Translations under genes and position numbers: made by a program
Part shown: positions 26,301 through 41,300 of the stretch, piece by piece
Position numbering within the stretch: position 1 is the first letter of the stretch
Layout: each line of letters opens with the position of its first letter
DNA from: Yponomeuta sedellus
Lineage: Eukaryota; Arthropoda; Insecta; Lepidoptera; Yponomeutidae
DNA: 64,000 bases
Direction: 5' to 3'
NCBI GenBank assembly: GCA_934045075.1
Contig: OW203732.1
Location: 14,672,201-14,736,200 of the forward strand
The notes under the pieces: generated by a model
The model's input: the letters and a program-made list of their open reading frames with translations, nothing else
What the model was told of the DNA's origin: nothing
The model's database searches: none

Positions 26301-29300
26301 ATTATTCATTTATAGCTTTATTTTGGTGAATTAGAGTATGAAAATTGTGTAAACAGTAATAGATAATATGCAGATCATATTATAAGTGTTAGTTCAGTGC
26401 TAGTGAATGAGTAATTAGTGAAAACAGTGAGACAAAGTTCAAAGTAGTGTCAAAATGGCGTGGATAGTGAAATTCATCTCGTCATTTGAATATCATGTAA
26501 GTTTATTGATAATTTTATTAGCATTACAAGTATAATAATCGGATAGGGAATTTTATGCAGATTGTAGTGATATATAACACTTATTGAATAATTACGTAGT
26601 ACTTTCTCTAATTTGAGAAATGCGGAACTGTGTCCACAAAAAAGATGCAAAAAAATGGCGGTGCGAAATGACCCTGCACTATGCGGCACCTTTGAACTTT
26701 CTTTTGTCCGAGCGCGTCGGGCGCTAGAGGGGTTAATGTGCTGGGCACGTACTCACCTGGAGAGGCAGGTGGCTCAGTGGCCTTCGCCTTACAAAATTCA
26801 ACTAGGCCCGAAGTTGTATTTCTGGTATACTTATCTTGCGCTGCAGTGCTGCAGGGCGCTCGGTGCCAAATTGTCTCTGCTGGCTTATCTCTGTGTTATG
26901 CTTAGCTCTTACGGCAATAAACTGGTTTATTGTACAGCAAATATACGGCCGTATTCAGTGTATGTGCTGAATAGAGGTTGCCGAAGCCAGTGCCATGTTT
27001 TTGGGTCAATCTCTGTAGGAACGAAAGTGTCATGAATGTTTTATAGCCTGTGTTACATACAATGAAACAAACACATTTATGTCGATCTCAAATGTGAATA
27101 TTAGATTTCCTTAAAACACGATTTGAAAGTTATTAGTCTTAAAAACCTATTAAGAGGCTAAAAATTCCGCCCATGCCGGGATTCGAACCCGCGACCTGTT
27201 GCTAACCGTACCAGTACGGTACAGTAGCCTCTAAATAGGTTTTTAAAATTGTCCTCAGCACGGGTTAGTGCAACAAAAAAAGAATATAAGTTATTAGTCG
27301 CAACGTAAACGCACATGCTCGAGATAGATAGATAAATCTTTATTGCACACAAGTCATTTTCTCAAACATAACATAACATTTACATACAGGCACATACATT
27401 GCTTCTGGCCCCACACTAGGATACCCTGTGTCGTGGGAACCAGAAACAACGACATCACAAACATGTAAACATCCAAGACCTGGACTTTTTTTTTTTTGTT
27501 TCCAGCCGGGATTCGAACCCGGGACCTCTTGCATGGTAGGCAGACGCGCTACCGCTACGCCACAGAGGTCGTCACAAATCGCCACATGCTCGGAAATGTT
27601 TGTGTTATTACCATGAAATAAAGCCACAAAGTTTCTCTTTTATGGCTCCCGCCTCACTTTACTGGCCTAAGCCAGTAAAGTAAGTATGAAAATCCATTAC
27701 CGTCCGCTGCTCTAACTTTTTAAATTTACTTACTAAAATTAAACTGACCAAGGAAAAATTACATACAGCCAACCACCTTCTAAGTTCTGTAAGCATACTT
27801 GCAAGATTTAAAAAAAAACAATCTATGGTATTGGTTTTTGTGCGGTTAAACATAGTGCTCAAATATGTTAGTGTATTTAAAAAATAAAAAAGGCGGCAAA
27901 CTAACTATTATTTCTTAATTACCTAGTAATTATTTTAATATTAATATTTCCTTGCATTGTTTGAGAAAAGCATTATACAATCCTCGGCCGGAACAGGGAT
28001 TGCAGGACTCGTTCTAGACGGCCTCGTCTATCCCAAACTCGTCCAGCAATCCCTTACTTCTCGGCCTCTGCAGTAATGTACTATTACAGAGACAAGGTAA
28101 TTAATATTTTGTATTTCTCCAAATTTTACTGCAGGAATTACTTTCGTAATAGACCGATTCCAGTCACGAGCGGAGATACTTTACCGCTCCTCAAAGGTAT
28201 TTTGAGGGAGAGCTTTGCGAGAACACTGAAAATAAGAGCAAACTTTACGATACCAACGTTTAGGACCAAGATCAATTGCGACACGGCCGAGGGAGAAACC
28301 GCTTAATTAATGATTTATCGTAGCTTGAAACTTTTACACAACTTTCGAGCGACTCCACGGTGTCTATGTCACTTCTTTCTCGCCCTCCTTCAGTTGTACA
28401 CAAAGAAATAAAAAGCGATTTGTAATTATCTACAAATTGCTAACGCCTAGAGGCAAATGTTGACACGGAAAAATTGTTGTTGAAGATTCTTCTACAAGAG
28501 GTCGCCCAAAGCCCACCAAGAGTATTTGTTGGGTTTTTTCCATAGGTATTTACGTACATATAAAATTCTCGAGTTCTGAGACAGTGTATCCATCACAGTA
28601 CACGATGAAAATAAAATAATATGGTATCAACCTTTTGTACGTCCCCACTGATGGGCCACAGGCTTTTTCCTGCATCGCAGTTAAATAATGTAGAGTCTGT
28701 GTGTAATTAGGTATATTTTAGGGTTTCATAGTCAAAAGGTGCGAAAAAGAACTCTATTACTCTGCCTTCGTAATCCTTCTGTCTGTTTGTCTGACTTAGT
28801 GTCGTTCCATACGACTTTTAAGGGGAACTTTCTTGGAATCGTAACAGGTATACAGTTGAAATTTTCACAGAATATGGATGATTTTGGCAGATTACCATTT
28901 TATATGTAAAGCAACATTACGGCATATTACCTAACATATAATACAAGCTATAAATATAAATACTAAATGGGGTCTCAATAAAACAAGTGTGTTTTATATA
29001 TAAATAATAATAATAAATAAAACTTTATTTCAGACTAGTCCATAGCACGCACAGACAAATCATACAACGGAACTGCATAATATAACAATAAAGTAGGGTT
29101 AGAGTCCCCAATAGTACCCAGATTATTTATGCTCTATCAGAGAGTACAAAAAAAAAACAGTTTGATACGTGTATATCAGTTTTTTATGGTAGAATCTATC
29201 CTATGCTCTATAATATCTATACCCTAGTAGACTCTAAGGTATCCTATTTTGAGACCACACAATGTGATTGTGTTATATCGCAGTTATTGAAATTATTTGG

Positions 29301-32300
29301 TCTTCAGGTGCCGCCGCCGCCTCAAGACTTTATGTGGACGCAGTTGGTAAGCTGGGCAGGCAAGCCCAGCAAGGGACGTGGGGAGGATGCGCCGATATAG
29401 GTAAGATCTTTGTTATCAGCTTGCTATTATCAGCCTACTGCTACCTGCTGTTGAACACTCAACAAGGGAGGTAGGAAAATATAGGCCAGAAATCAGCTTC
29501 TTTTGTAGATTGGGAGACCAAAAGATACGGATCTTTTGATCTAGTTTAGGCTCGAATCTTTCCGCAAATAGTACATTCTGGTGCTTTGCATCACTTATTC
29601 CATGTTGTTTCGTAGAGGAATGTAATTTATGAACAGGAAACCACCAAATAGTTATCTTATGTTATCTATCTTATATTCCTTTTTTCCTCTGTGATTACAC
29701 ACACAAAATCCTGAACGATTTCTATCGTGTAACTGTCATGATCCATACTGTTGCAAACGTCCAGATTTTGACGGGATTGCACAATAAACTTATTGTCATC
29801 GGTTTGAAATGAAATGAAAAGGTTTTATTCAAAGTAGCACAGAAACTGCGGCCTAATGAACGTTACAATTCAAACTAGGTGTCTATTTCAAAATCTAGAT
29901 CATTTTGGAGAAAAAGTGGACAAAAAAACTCCAAACTTAGTCTTTTCACAGTCCTTAATTAACATAGTTTACCTAATTATTATAAAACATAGAACTCATA
30001 CATTGCACTGGCTTTAATTCCAGACCTCATTGTCATCCAAATAATCCTTTATGTTATAGTATTCCTCTTGGCACAAAGTGTGCTTAACATATTGTTTGAA
30101 CCGCGATTCAGGCAAGTTTAATATATTTAATAGCTTAATATATATAAAGCTTAATATATATAAAGCTTAATATATATAAGTTTGTCTTTCGCTGCCGCCA
30201 CGAAAGTTTTAAAAAGTATTCTCACACATACATTAAACGAGTCTAATCGCGATTATTAGGTAAAAGTTACCTTAATTACCTTAATTCTCGACAAATTCTC
30301 ACTTTTGATATTCTTATTGAACTACTGTGTCATGTAAAGACTACATACCGGTCTTATTTATAAAAAAAAATATCCGGACTGAGTTAAAACCCTCTCATAT
30401 TTATAAATTCCTCTCATAAACCAACTTTACCTTCATCTTATGAGATAGATATTCTTTCTTGCTTAGTTTTTTCCTCAACACCTGAGGAGGCGGTTTCTTT
30501 TTTTATTTTCAACAACCGTTGCGTACCTACCCTACAATATTTTTACAAACTTTTAAAATGTTAAAGCGCTCATGGCCTAGTCGAACCGAGTGATCGGAAT
30601 CAATCACTTGAGTTAAACAACCAGAGGCGCGGTGAGGTGCAGGATGGGTAACATTCCCGTGACAACTGCTAGCGGCATCTTTCTGAGCGCCTCCGTGCTT
30701 CGCAAGGCCCGTTAAGCCGTTGGTGCCGGCTGTCATGTAATGGCAGTCGTCAAGCCATGTCACAGGCCTCATAGGAGGCTTGATAACTTCTGACAGTAAG
30801 GCCCGCCACTGCTTTCTTTTCGCAAAGGAACAGACTAAACTAGAACTCTTAAATCTATATGTTGAATCTCAAAGACTTGATCTACCGTTGTTAGTGTAGA
30901 AAAGATACATGAAAGATACAAGAAAAGGTGTAGAAAAGTCAACTGTAGAAGGTCGATAACCTACGATATTTCCCCATTGAGCTTTCGAATACGTAGCAGG
31001 CTTCAGATGATTGGAAATTTCATCGAAAAATAAATCCACATGAAAAAGGTTATTGAGTTGGTAGAAAAAATAATTTATTTCGTGGTGAAGTCTTCGTACC
31101 GTGTAATTATTTTACACCACCCTTTATACCGACGGCACTCCGCGCTTCGCAAATATTTTATAAAAATAATTGTAATACCAAAAATCCTTTAAAGTCTTTA
31201 AAATTAATATTGGTTATTTATTTTTATGAATATGAATGAATGAAAAGTTTTATTTAGATCATGACAACGTTGCCAAATTTGCTCGTCTGTTCATGCTAGA
31301 AAAATAGGAATATACTAATAGTCGAGTTCTTTTTCAGGTACTGCTCTGATGAAAGTCGTGGAGGTGTATCGAGAGATACAGGAGCAACAAATGCATATCG
31401 TAAGTTAACTCATACAACTTCTATGCCTACAAATGTTAAATATTAACTTTTAATCACGTGACATTTCGGCCCTTGACAGCTCACTTACCTTCTACTTCCC
31501 TTTTTTCTACACGCTATATAATCACAGATCCTACTCTTCGATTCCGCTAGTGATTTATACAGTTACAGCAGGTCAACATTAATATTTTGATTTCAAAGTC
31601 ATCCGTAATATAACTGAGCAGAGTTCACACGTGTACAGGTTGATGTGCTGTCAACTCTAATATATTAACAGACAGGCACAGTTGGGTCACATGTCATGTG
31701 ACCCAACTGTGTTTTTATTCTTTAGACACCTAGAAGCATTGATACGGGTACCCGTTCAAGAACACACTTGAAGCGCCTATTAAATTAAATCGACGCATTC
31801 GTGCAATTGTACTACAACCTATTAACAAGGCATTAACCAAATCTAGGCCACGGTAAATATCTACATACCAGGTCTCGATTGTGTTAGCTAGACACTAATA
31901 ACACTATCTACTAACAAACACCAAGTTTTTATACGCAAGTACATATATGGCTGTGTTCTGATAAATAATACATTTCATATTCTACGTTTCGACGAAGGCA
32001 GAACTGTGAATCCTTCTAAATCAATGTTATTAACGCCATAGTGAACCTACCTTCCTCAAACTCTTTGATAAACTGCGTACGTCTATTTCAGCTGAAGGCG
32101 TTCTACGTTGATTTACTGGTCCCCTTGGAAACAAACCTGGAGAAGGATACAAAAGTGGTACAGGTAAGTAAAACTATACAGTTGGCAAGACCGTTTCCCT
32201 GGAACGCAACGTTAAGAAAGAAGTTCTTCACATTGCAGAGGAATGAATCTACTTGTCTAAGTAAATTTTCGATAGCTCGAAATAAGTTTCAATAAGCATG

Positions 32301-35300
32301 TCCACAAACTGCGTAGATATAATACACAATTTGGTCTTTTCAATATTTCTGATCTTCGATACTGTAACCGCTTTAGTTTTCCTCAAAACAAATTGAGAGT
32401 AACTTGTGCTTTTGTTTTTCTAATAATACTGGTCGTTCTCTTAACTGGACAGTATTCTATCGACCGAACATTATTCTGATTGGACTTTGTTCTTACATAC
32501 ATACAAAACCTGACGCCTGTATCCCAGAGGGGTAGGCAGAGACCAGGGACTGCCACTTGCCACGATCCTGACAGATCACCTTCGCTTCATCAACGTTCAT
32601 AAGTCGTTGCCTGTACGGAGGCCAGTTCCGGGTACTTTGTTCTTACTGGAGCTTATTCTAAGTGGACATTACACTGACTGGACATAATACAGTCAATAAA
32701 CATTTTGAACTTTAGTCATGTAAATCATAATCGAGAATAAACCCAAGAGGCGACTTTCCGTGTTATCGTTCTTTGAACTGAATGACTAGAATAGAAGTAA
32801 CTTAAATTCGAATTTACCTTTGGATAGTATTTCCAAATATCTTATACTATGTTTGTTAAGTAGTTTATTTACAAATAAAAGTACTAACATTACACTTATA
32901 GGCATTGCGTGACACCTGAGCCGTTTCTAGGTAAAAAGCGTTTCAAAATGAACATAGTATGAATTTGCAGTTCAGATGTTACATAAATGTACTAATATTA
33001 TTCAATAAACCACTTATTTACTAGGTCTTTGTTTTGGTTTTAGAGACGCAAGTTAGCTACGTAGGTACCAAGGAGAAAATTTCGACCTACGCTTCAAAGT
33101 ATGGCGATGATCACTCCTGTCTTTAATTCTCCTTGCTACGTATATACAACAATTTTTGGTAGTACTTAATTAAATTCGGTAATATTTATTTAGAGATCTA
33201 TGATAAACCAACAGCTATTAAGACAATATAGACTCTTATATAGAAAAACATAAAGTCAATTACATTTACAAACTGGTTAAAGTCAATGTACTGTGAGGAT
33301 AACTGTAACAATTTAAAGTCTATGTACTGTTCTACTTACTTATTTTGTTTTGATATCACCACAACTACCACCTCTGTCGTATTTATTCCCGATTCTAGGG
33401 GCTTGTTTGCGCATTGGGCAATCCGAATAAACTTAAGTCGGTCGCTGGCAGGATATCTCGTTTTAGGATAGGAATTTCGATTAAAAAGTTTCATCAATAG
33501 CAAAACGGTCCAAGTTTCTGAGAGTAGGTACAGTTTGTCCACGCAGTTTTTTTGTCCGAACTAACGGACGAAGTTTTGTTTTTGGGAAGTTGGAACGGGG
33601 CTAACCCAGATTATTAGATTCGATGTACCGATGTTACAAGCCGAACTTACATCTATGTTGGAGGCTTCTCTATACCTCCTAAGTTATTAGGCAACTAAGG
33701 TATTATGTACGTAGGTACTTAAACGTATCTATTTTTTGAGTACCATAATTTGCACAGCACGAGTTTACTTTAATATAAGTAATGGCCTTACTCTTGACCT
33801 CTATCTAGGCCTACGGTGAAGATGGGGATGTGTTAAGGATGGACCGAGTTTGTCCAGAAGAAGCCTGCTCACATGCATCTTCTTCATACGAGCTAGTGGC
33901 ACTATTATGGCTAGTGAGAGCTTACCTCCCAACCACAGAACGGAAATTGCTTTAATTTAACTTTAACGTTAATATTACTCTTTTTAGGCTGCATTGCACT
34001 TTATTCGAGGACAGAATTTATTTCAGTACAGCTAACTTTTTTATAAAGGATCTACAGGAATTGTAAAACACATTAATAGTATCAGCAAAACAATAAAAAT
34101 TAAGAAAACGTAGTTTATTTAAGTAGCGTTTTGGCGCAATGCTTGTGGCCTAGTCGTACGGAGTGATTGGAATCAATCACTTGAGTTAAGCAACAACAGA
34201 CGCGGTCAGGTGCTGATTGGGTGACTGTCCCATGACTACCGCTAGTGGCATTTTTTCGAGCGCTTCCGTGTTTCGCCAGACACTTTAAGCTGTTGATGCA
34301 GGCTATCATGTAATAGCAGTCGTCAAGCCATGTCAGAGGCCTTATAGGCGGGTTGATAATTTCTGACAGTAAGGCTCGCCACTGTCTTATTATGATCCTC
34401 CACAAGCCCGGACTTGACCCCCGTCATGAAGTATGGCCTAACCCCCAGTGCCCCAGCAATGGGGATATACAGGGTTCATATCATTGGTGTAACTCCTACC
34501 TATACAAGATAGATGAAAAGACCACCCACGCCGCGGCGTGTTTTCGTGCATGCGGGTTTTTGTCAAAAAATAATCATTATTACAGGCGACTTACACGACT
34601 ATCTCAAATCGAACTCATTCGCGCAGCATTTAACTAAAATTCTTTTAACAAAAAGTGTTTGTTGGCTGTTTAAGTGACATTTAAAAACTTGTCAAGTCAG
34701 CCTAAGTCAACTAAAATTGTAATCAAAGATCTTTCAAACTAATAGCTAATAATTAGTAGTAAAGTACTGGTTAGGCTAATGAATAGCCCAGCAATTAACT
34801 TTACCACGAAGCAATCAGTACAAAAAACAAGGTGTGTGCTAGTGTTATTATTACTTATGCGTTTACGTTGCACTTAGGTAAACAAAATCTAATCGCATAA
34901 TCACTGCTCACAGAAAAAGTACGCCTAAATTCAGTTCAACACTATTCTCGATTTAGATTCCTACGTTAGAAACAATGCGACTGATTATCCAATACAATTT
35001 GCAGTCAGAGCAGAAGCGATTCCTGCAACAACACAAACTGAGGTCCGAGAGCTACAGCAAAGCTGCAGCCACAATTAAGAAGCAACGCAAGAAGAAAACC
35101 AACGTGGCCAAAGTTGGATCGGCTATGGACAAGGAAATGAAGGTAACGGATAGTTTAATATAAAATGTAATATAAGATAAAGTATGTTGGCTTTTGACAA
35201 TAGAGTTTTCTGCGCTTTCTGCTTTATATAATTTCCTTGCAGTAGGATATTTTATAATACTAAGGAATGATACAAGATTAATAATTATGATAGTCCATTT

Positions 35301-38300
35301 TGGCAGTTATTCGTTTTTATCTTTGCTAGATCACGTTGGCCGCCAGTGGAATACTACTTGACGTACAAATTAAAAATGTATGAGATTTCAATTCAATGAT
35401 ACACAAAAAACTACGATCAAAATAGAATAAAAGATCATTTTACAACTAATTTCAATAAAACTCGATTAAAACAATTACAACAAAATTAGATTAAAACAAA
35501 ATAAAATAGAATAGAATAAAATTTATGTCAATGTTGTCAATCGTAGGGATTCATCAAAAGGTCAAGTAGGAATGAAAAATTCAAAAACACTCCAGAATAA
35601 GTGACGTAATTACAATGAAAAAAATCTGTTAAAAGGTTTACAACGTTACTACTATTAAATTATGGGTAGTAAATAACCTAACCTAACCTTTGTTTTCGCA
35701 GAACATGCAGATTTTGGAAGAAGAGAAAACAAAGCTGGACGCCTTTTGCGAACAAAGTCTTAAGAACGTAAGTCTAAAACCTCCCTCGTAAAACATCGTA
35801 ATGTCCACTAACTACAGCTTAATGGGAGAATAATTTTGTGACCCACTCAACCTAACTGGGGACATTTTAATGACCCGGGAATTAAGTCAAATGTAACACG
35901 CAGGCCGCTTTATCAAAATATCAACCCTGGCATGAACATTACTTGGCAAATGGTGAGTTTAAAAATGTTTTATAGCCAGTATTTTCTTTCGGTAGTTTCC
36001 GACGAACCATAGAGGTTTTTGTAATTTCAATTCAACCTCCTTGAGCAGCTAAGAAAATGTTTTAGGAAGTGAAATGTCGCTATCAATTATAAGTTGTTTA
36101 GGGCCAGTGTTTTTTTAAGATAATTCTTGGTTAATTCACTGATCTCCATGGTGCTCACCTAACCTCCATGGCGCGTACCATCAATGAAACCTATGAATCC
36201 TACTTTGAACTCTTTGGAGTTTACGAAAACTTTTTAAAATCTACCAACCTTATTAGTGATATTTTTTCAAAATTTATGTTATTCCCGCAGGCAATGACGC
36301 AAGAGCGCCGCCGTTACGGCTTCGTCCTTGAGCGGCAATGTTCTCTTGCCAAGCACTGGCTGGCTTACCACACTACTGGTGCTTCGGCTTACAACAGCGG
36401 CTTAGAGGAATGGCTGGAGGTATCGCGGACGAGGGAGTATCTGCCGCCTAACGTCGAGGCTATGTTCGTTAACAGGATGCGGGTAAATATCAGACGGTAT
36501 TTGGCATTTTAAAATAGACATTAAGTGTCGGTTCCCGTGGAACTGCCACTCACATTTCAACTGATCAAACAAACAAGAAATCAGTTCCTTTGTAGAAGAG
36601 CTCTTCTATACGAATCTTAGTAACAATATCGAGATCAAAAGATGTTCTAAATGTTGAAACTCATTCAGCAAATTTCCTTAAAATATAAACCCGAATTCCA
36701 TTTAAACCTAAAATAAGTCAGATTAGTTGTCAGCCTTTTACTCGAGAAAATTTTGACAAGATGGAAAGATAAAAAAACTCTTTAAAGCGCTACAGGGTGC
36801 TAGCTGGCGCCACCAATGGAAAAATATAATTATAATATCTTCTTTTATAACGCGTGTTTGGAAAAAAGTGAACAACATTAATCTCAATAAACAAAGTAGC
36901 TCTTTTTAGAGGGTACTGACGAGAATATAGAACTTTAAAGCAGTTTTGCTAAAACAGCCGTTTTTAGCAAAAATCTATTAAAGTCTTAACTTAGAGAACA
37001 ATGTCATTGGTACTTGTCGGTATTCAAACCCACGACCGCTCCGCTACTACCTCTCTGCTGTATTTATTAAGAGGTCTATGTAACTCAAGATACCTTGACT
37101 TTTTCAGCAAGTAACATTCTGGGCCGACGAGGACGTGTATGCCAGTCCGCGCATTGGCGACGATGACGACAGGGCATCGATAGGGTCAGCTCTCCGGAAG
37201 ACCCGATCCGTCGACGCCTCTTGCTTGGACGTCAGGTCTATCCAGGACTTGAGCTCGCCGACACAGGGCCTGTCTAGGGCCAAGTCCGACTTCAACTTGC
37301 AAGCCAGTTTGCATGGGGACGATGGTGAGTCCTGCTATGCTTACGACCTTAATTGCGACGCTGATTAGTGTATTAGAAAAAGGTTGAAATATGTCTGAGA
37401 TTAAAGAAGTTTTGCGCAACTACTTTCCGACCTGTAATTATCATCCACGCCATTAATTCAGGCCAACTAATCTACAGTTTTATACGTCACGACACCTATT
37501 TTATACTTATGAAATTAAATTAAATTTAAATGAATAGCAATGAAATGAAAAAGTTTTATTTAAAGTAGCGCAGAAACTGCGGCTTAATGAACGTTACATT
37601 TTAAAATCTAGATCATTTTGGAAAAAAATGGACAAAAAAACTGCAAACTTAGTCATTTCAAAGTCCTTAATTATTTTACCAAAGTTTACATAATTATTAT
37701 AAAACATAGAACTCATGGATTGTACTGGCTTTAATTCTAGACAGCATTCTTAACTAAATAATCCTTGATGCTGTAATAGCCCTTTTGGCACAAAGTACTT
37801 AATATATTTTTTTATTTTCTTAATTTGACCAAAATAACTCCTTAAACTTATTCCACCAAACTAAGATTTAACCAGAGGTTGATTGTAATTATTATTAGAT
37901 CTCAGAGTCGCTTACAATAACTAGAGTAACATAATCTATCTGATTAATTATTATTCTTTTTAATCCACTAACCCGTGCTAAGGACAATTTTAAAAACCTA
38001 TTTAGAGGTTAAAATTCTGTACGTAATACAGAGAATATTGCAAAGAGGTTCGAAATTTCACTGATGCCAGTGAGTCGCCCATTAGCTCAGTTGAAGAGCG
38101 CGGATAGCCAGAGGTCGCGGGTTCGAGTCCCAGCATGGGTGGAATTTTTAGCCTCTAAATAGATTTTTATAATCTATCTGTCCAGAAGGCGACTCCCGCA
38201 TGGCAACTCGCCCAACATCCCTGGCTCCACCAACTACGACACCACGTGACCCCCCTATGGCCAGAGCTTTGTACGCTTATGCAGCCGCTGGAGATAATCA

Positions 38301-41300
38301 GCTGAGCTTCCAGCAAGGAGACACACTGGTACTGTTGGGCGAGAGGACCAAGGGTTGGCAGTATGGGGAGAACACGAGGACGCATAGCGCTGGCTGGTTC
38401 CCGCTTGCCTATACTGAGGCGATAATTTCGGAGGAGACTAGGTAAGCTACGGAAACTTTTTGGTAAAAAACTTTTTGTTATTTTGAAGAAAAATTCAGTC
38501 GAAAAAGCGGCAAAAGAAAAACATTTTGTTGTAAAACTTTTTGCTATAACTTTCTTGTTTTAATTTGGTGCGGACTTATTCTTATTTTGAGGGGTTGGCC
38601 TTAAATGAAATTAAATTATACAGGTTAATTTGTACATGATACTTCTCATGTAATATAATTACATAAGAAGTATCATGTGCAAAGGCGAGCTTATCTCTGA
38701 AAGACATTTATTCCGGCAAACCTTAAGAGCCTTAGACACTCCGAACCTTAGAACCTTGGGCCTTCAAAAATTTAAAACAAAAGCAATCAAACAAAAATAG
38801 ACAGCGTTTGCGACTAGTAAGCTGTTTCACGGATGCACGGATGGCGTTTACAGGCGTGGCCATAGAAGAACCGGAACACGGCTGTCAAAATAAATCTCTG
38901 CTAAGTTTGCCAGACGTGTCCGTCTTCTTGTATGTAATAGGTTATACGCCTTTAAGCGTCATCTTTGAAGTGCTTCGAGAATTTGTGTTGAAAACGGCTC
39001 AATATCATTTGTTTTTCGAATACTCATTTTAAAAATAGGTTGGTCTCCTACATAAAAAAACATTTCCAATTTCTCTTTAAAATTTTGACGGCCTCGGTGG
39101 CGCAGCGGTTTGGCACGTAGTAGTAAGCCCAGGCAGGGACCTGTTCCTAAGAACTACAATTCATGGTTTTCTATGACACTTCGATGTACATTACAAAGTC
39201 TCGGCCTCGGTGGCGCAGCGGTTTGGCACGCTGACTGTAAAACCGAAGGTCTCGGGTTCGATCCCCGGCCGGGTCAAACTAGGAAACGAACTTTTCTAGT
39301 TTGTCTCGGGTCTTGGATGTCATCTATGTATTTGTTGTATTAAATCTATCGTCGAGTTAGCACCTATAACGCAAGTCATTTAGTTGTACTTAGTATAGGG
39401 CTAACGAGATATGTTTAGTGTGTCCATGAATATTTATTATATTATTATTTCTATTCAATTACTTACAGCGCCGAGTCACCGGCGCGTTGGGGTTGTGCGC
39501 AGACGCCGAACGAGGCGCCACCACCAGCCCCGCTAGCGCATGCGCAGAACTTGACCGTGAACCCACCTCACGCGCACGCTCATCCTCCAAGAATGTTCGG
39601 CGACACTGTGACTGCGCATCATGTGAATAAGGTGAGATGTAACGATTTGACGTTTAAAGGTGAAGGTGACATGATGTTAAAGGGAAAAGGTGTTGGAAAC
39701 CTATTTAAACCATATCACAGGATCTACCTAGCTTAGTTTCTAATGAAAATTACGTATACTTATTATCTAAGTCCACCTGTAAACTAGCATATTTTTACAC
39801 GTACCGATCTCTGTTGCTCAAGAAATATATTTATATTTATTTATTTAATTATTTGGAATACGATAGAAAACGCTCATACATTATAATTTTGAACGATTTT
39901 CCCCCGTAGTATTTTTTAATGATTCGCGATACTCATACATAGTTATAGGTATATTAAACTGGTATAATCGCAATTATTTATTAGGTAAAACGTAATTACC
40001 TTATTTTCCGACGTTTCGGCAGTGTTACAGTTGCCGTGGTCACGGGTAAATAATCGACCTACTGCTATATTTTCCCCCGTAGTTTGCAATACGCAAAATG
40101 GGCTCACTAGTCGGAGCATGGGTAGTACGATGGCACGAGTCACGAGTTTTGTGGCGCAAAAATATTGGAATTTGACAGTTAATGTACTGGGTAGTCGCGC
40201 CATTTGATATTTAAAATGCGCGACTTGCCTCGTCGAACTACCTTGAGTGCGAAAACTTCGACACCCACAAATAGACAATTAGTTCAAGATAACAATGTAC
40301 GTGCGATTAATCTTGGTAAACGTAATTATAAAGCGAAATATAAGTCGATCCGTCTTGACGGGCGCGATGACACCACTCAATACTGCACCTATCCCGTATC
40401 AAATTCACAAGAGCTATCACTGCTTAGAGCCCGTAGAACTTCAATTTACCCTACGCAACGCAAGCTTCAGCAAGCTGACCGCCTGTAAACTGCGACTGCG
40501 AGCCCAAGTTGCACAAACTAACAGCTACCTCCAGCCGACTAACCAGCCCCGTCTCTCCAGGGTCGCCTCGGTACCGGCTCCCCAGGCTTACCGCCCACGC
40601 TGCCAGCACCATCGCCAAGCGCGCTGAGCTCTTCCACCAGTGCCACGTTCCACTCCACCCCTGCTCCAACCGTGCCCAGCGCCATAAAGAACTCCACTTC
40701 AGCTGCCAGCTTTACCACCCACGCGGTCATCGAGGCCAGAAGCTTTGGTCCTCAAACCCTGCCGATGCGCTCGCAAGTAAGTGCTGGCGCATGCTTGGAG
40801 TCCTCGGCAACTCTTGGCTTGCTGTACTGGAGGGATTCTATATGGTATAAGGGACTTATAAAGAGCGGACTTTTACTATATTACTTTTCCAAATAAATAA
40901 GTTAAGATGAGAAAATTCTTTATTGTACACCAGAGCACATATTATAAAACATGTAAAGATACAAAGTACAATTGGCGGTCTTATTGCTAAAAGCAATAAG
41001 TGCCACATTCGGCATTATTTATTTGGAAAAGTAATATAGTAATAACTAACTTTCACTAAACATGATCAATTAGTATACTATTTTTATTTTTAATGCACTA
41101 ACCCGTGCTACGTAATACAGAGAGAATAGAGTAAAGAGGTTCGAAATTTCACTGATGCCGGTGAGTCACCCATTAGCTCAGTTGGATAGAGCGCTGGCAC
41201 GGATAACCAGAGGTTATCGCTGGCACGGATAACCAGAGCCTCTAAATAGGTTTTTAAAATGATCAATTAGCTCAAATATAATTATGTGTAACAATAGGCG

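Noticed and set aside
25892..26329. 145-codon open frame as a gene
   Set aside because: No domain, overlaps the CCAAT/CRE-like block, and composition is AT-rich and untypical of coding DNA here.
26613..27035. 140-codon open frame as a gene
   Set aside because: No recognisable motif, no supporting splice signals, and it lies in an intron.
38086..38155. tRNA genes at several B-box-containing sites
   Set aside because: Stems are degenerate and each is followed by a SINE body or tail; the sites are multi-copy within the window.
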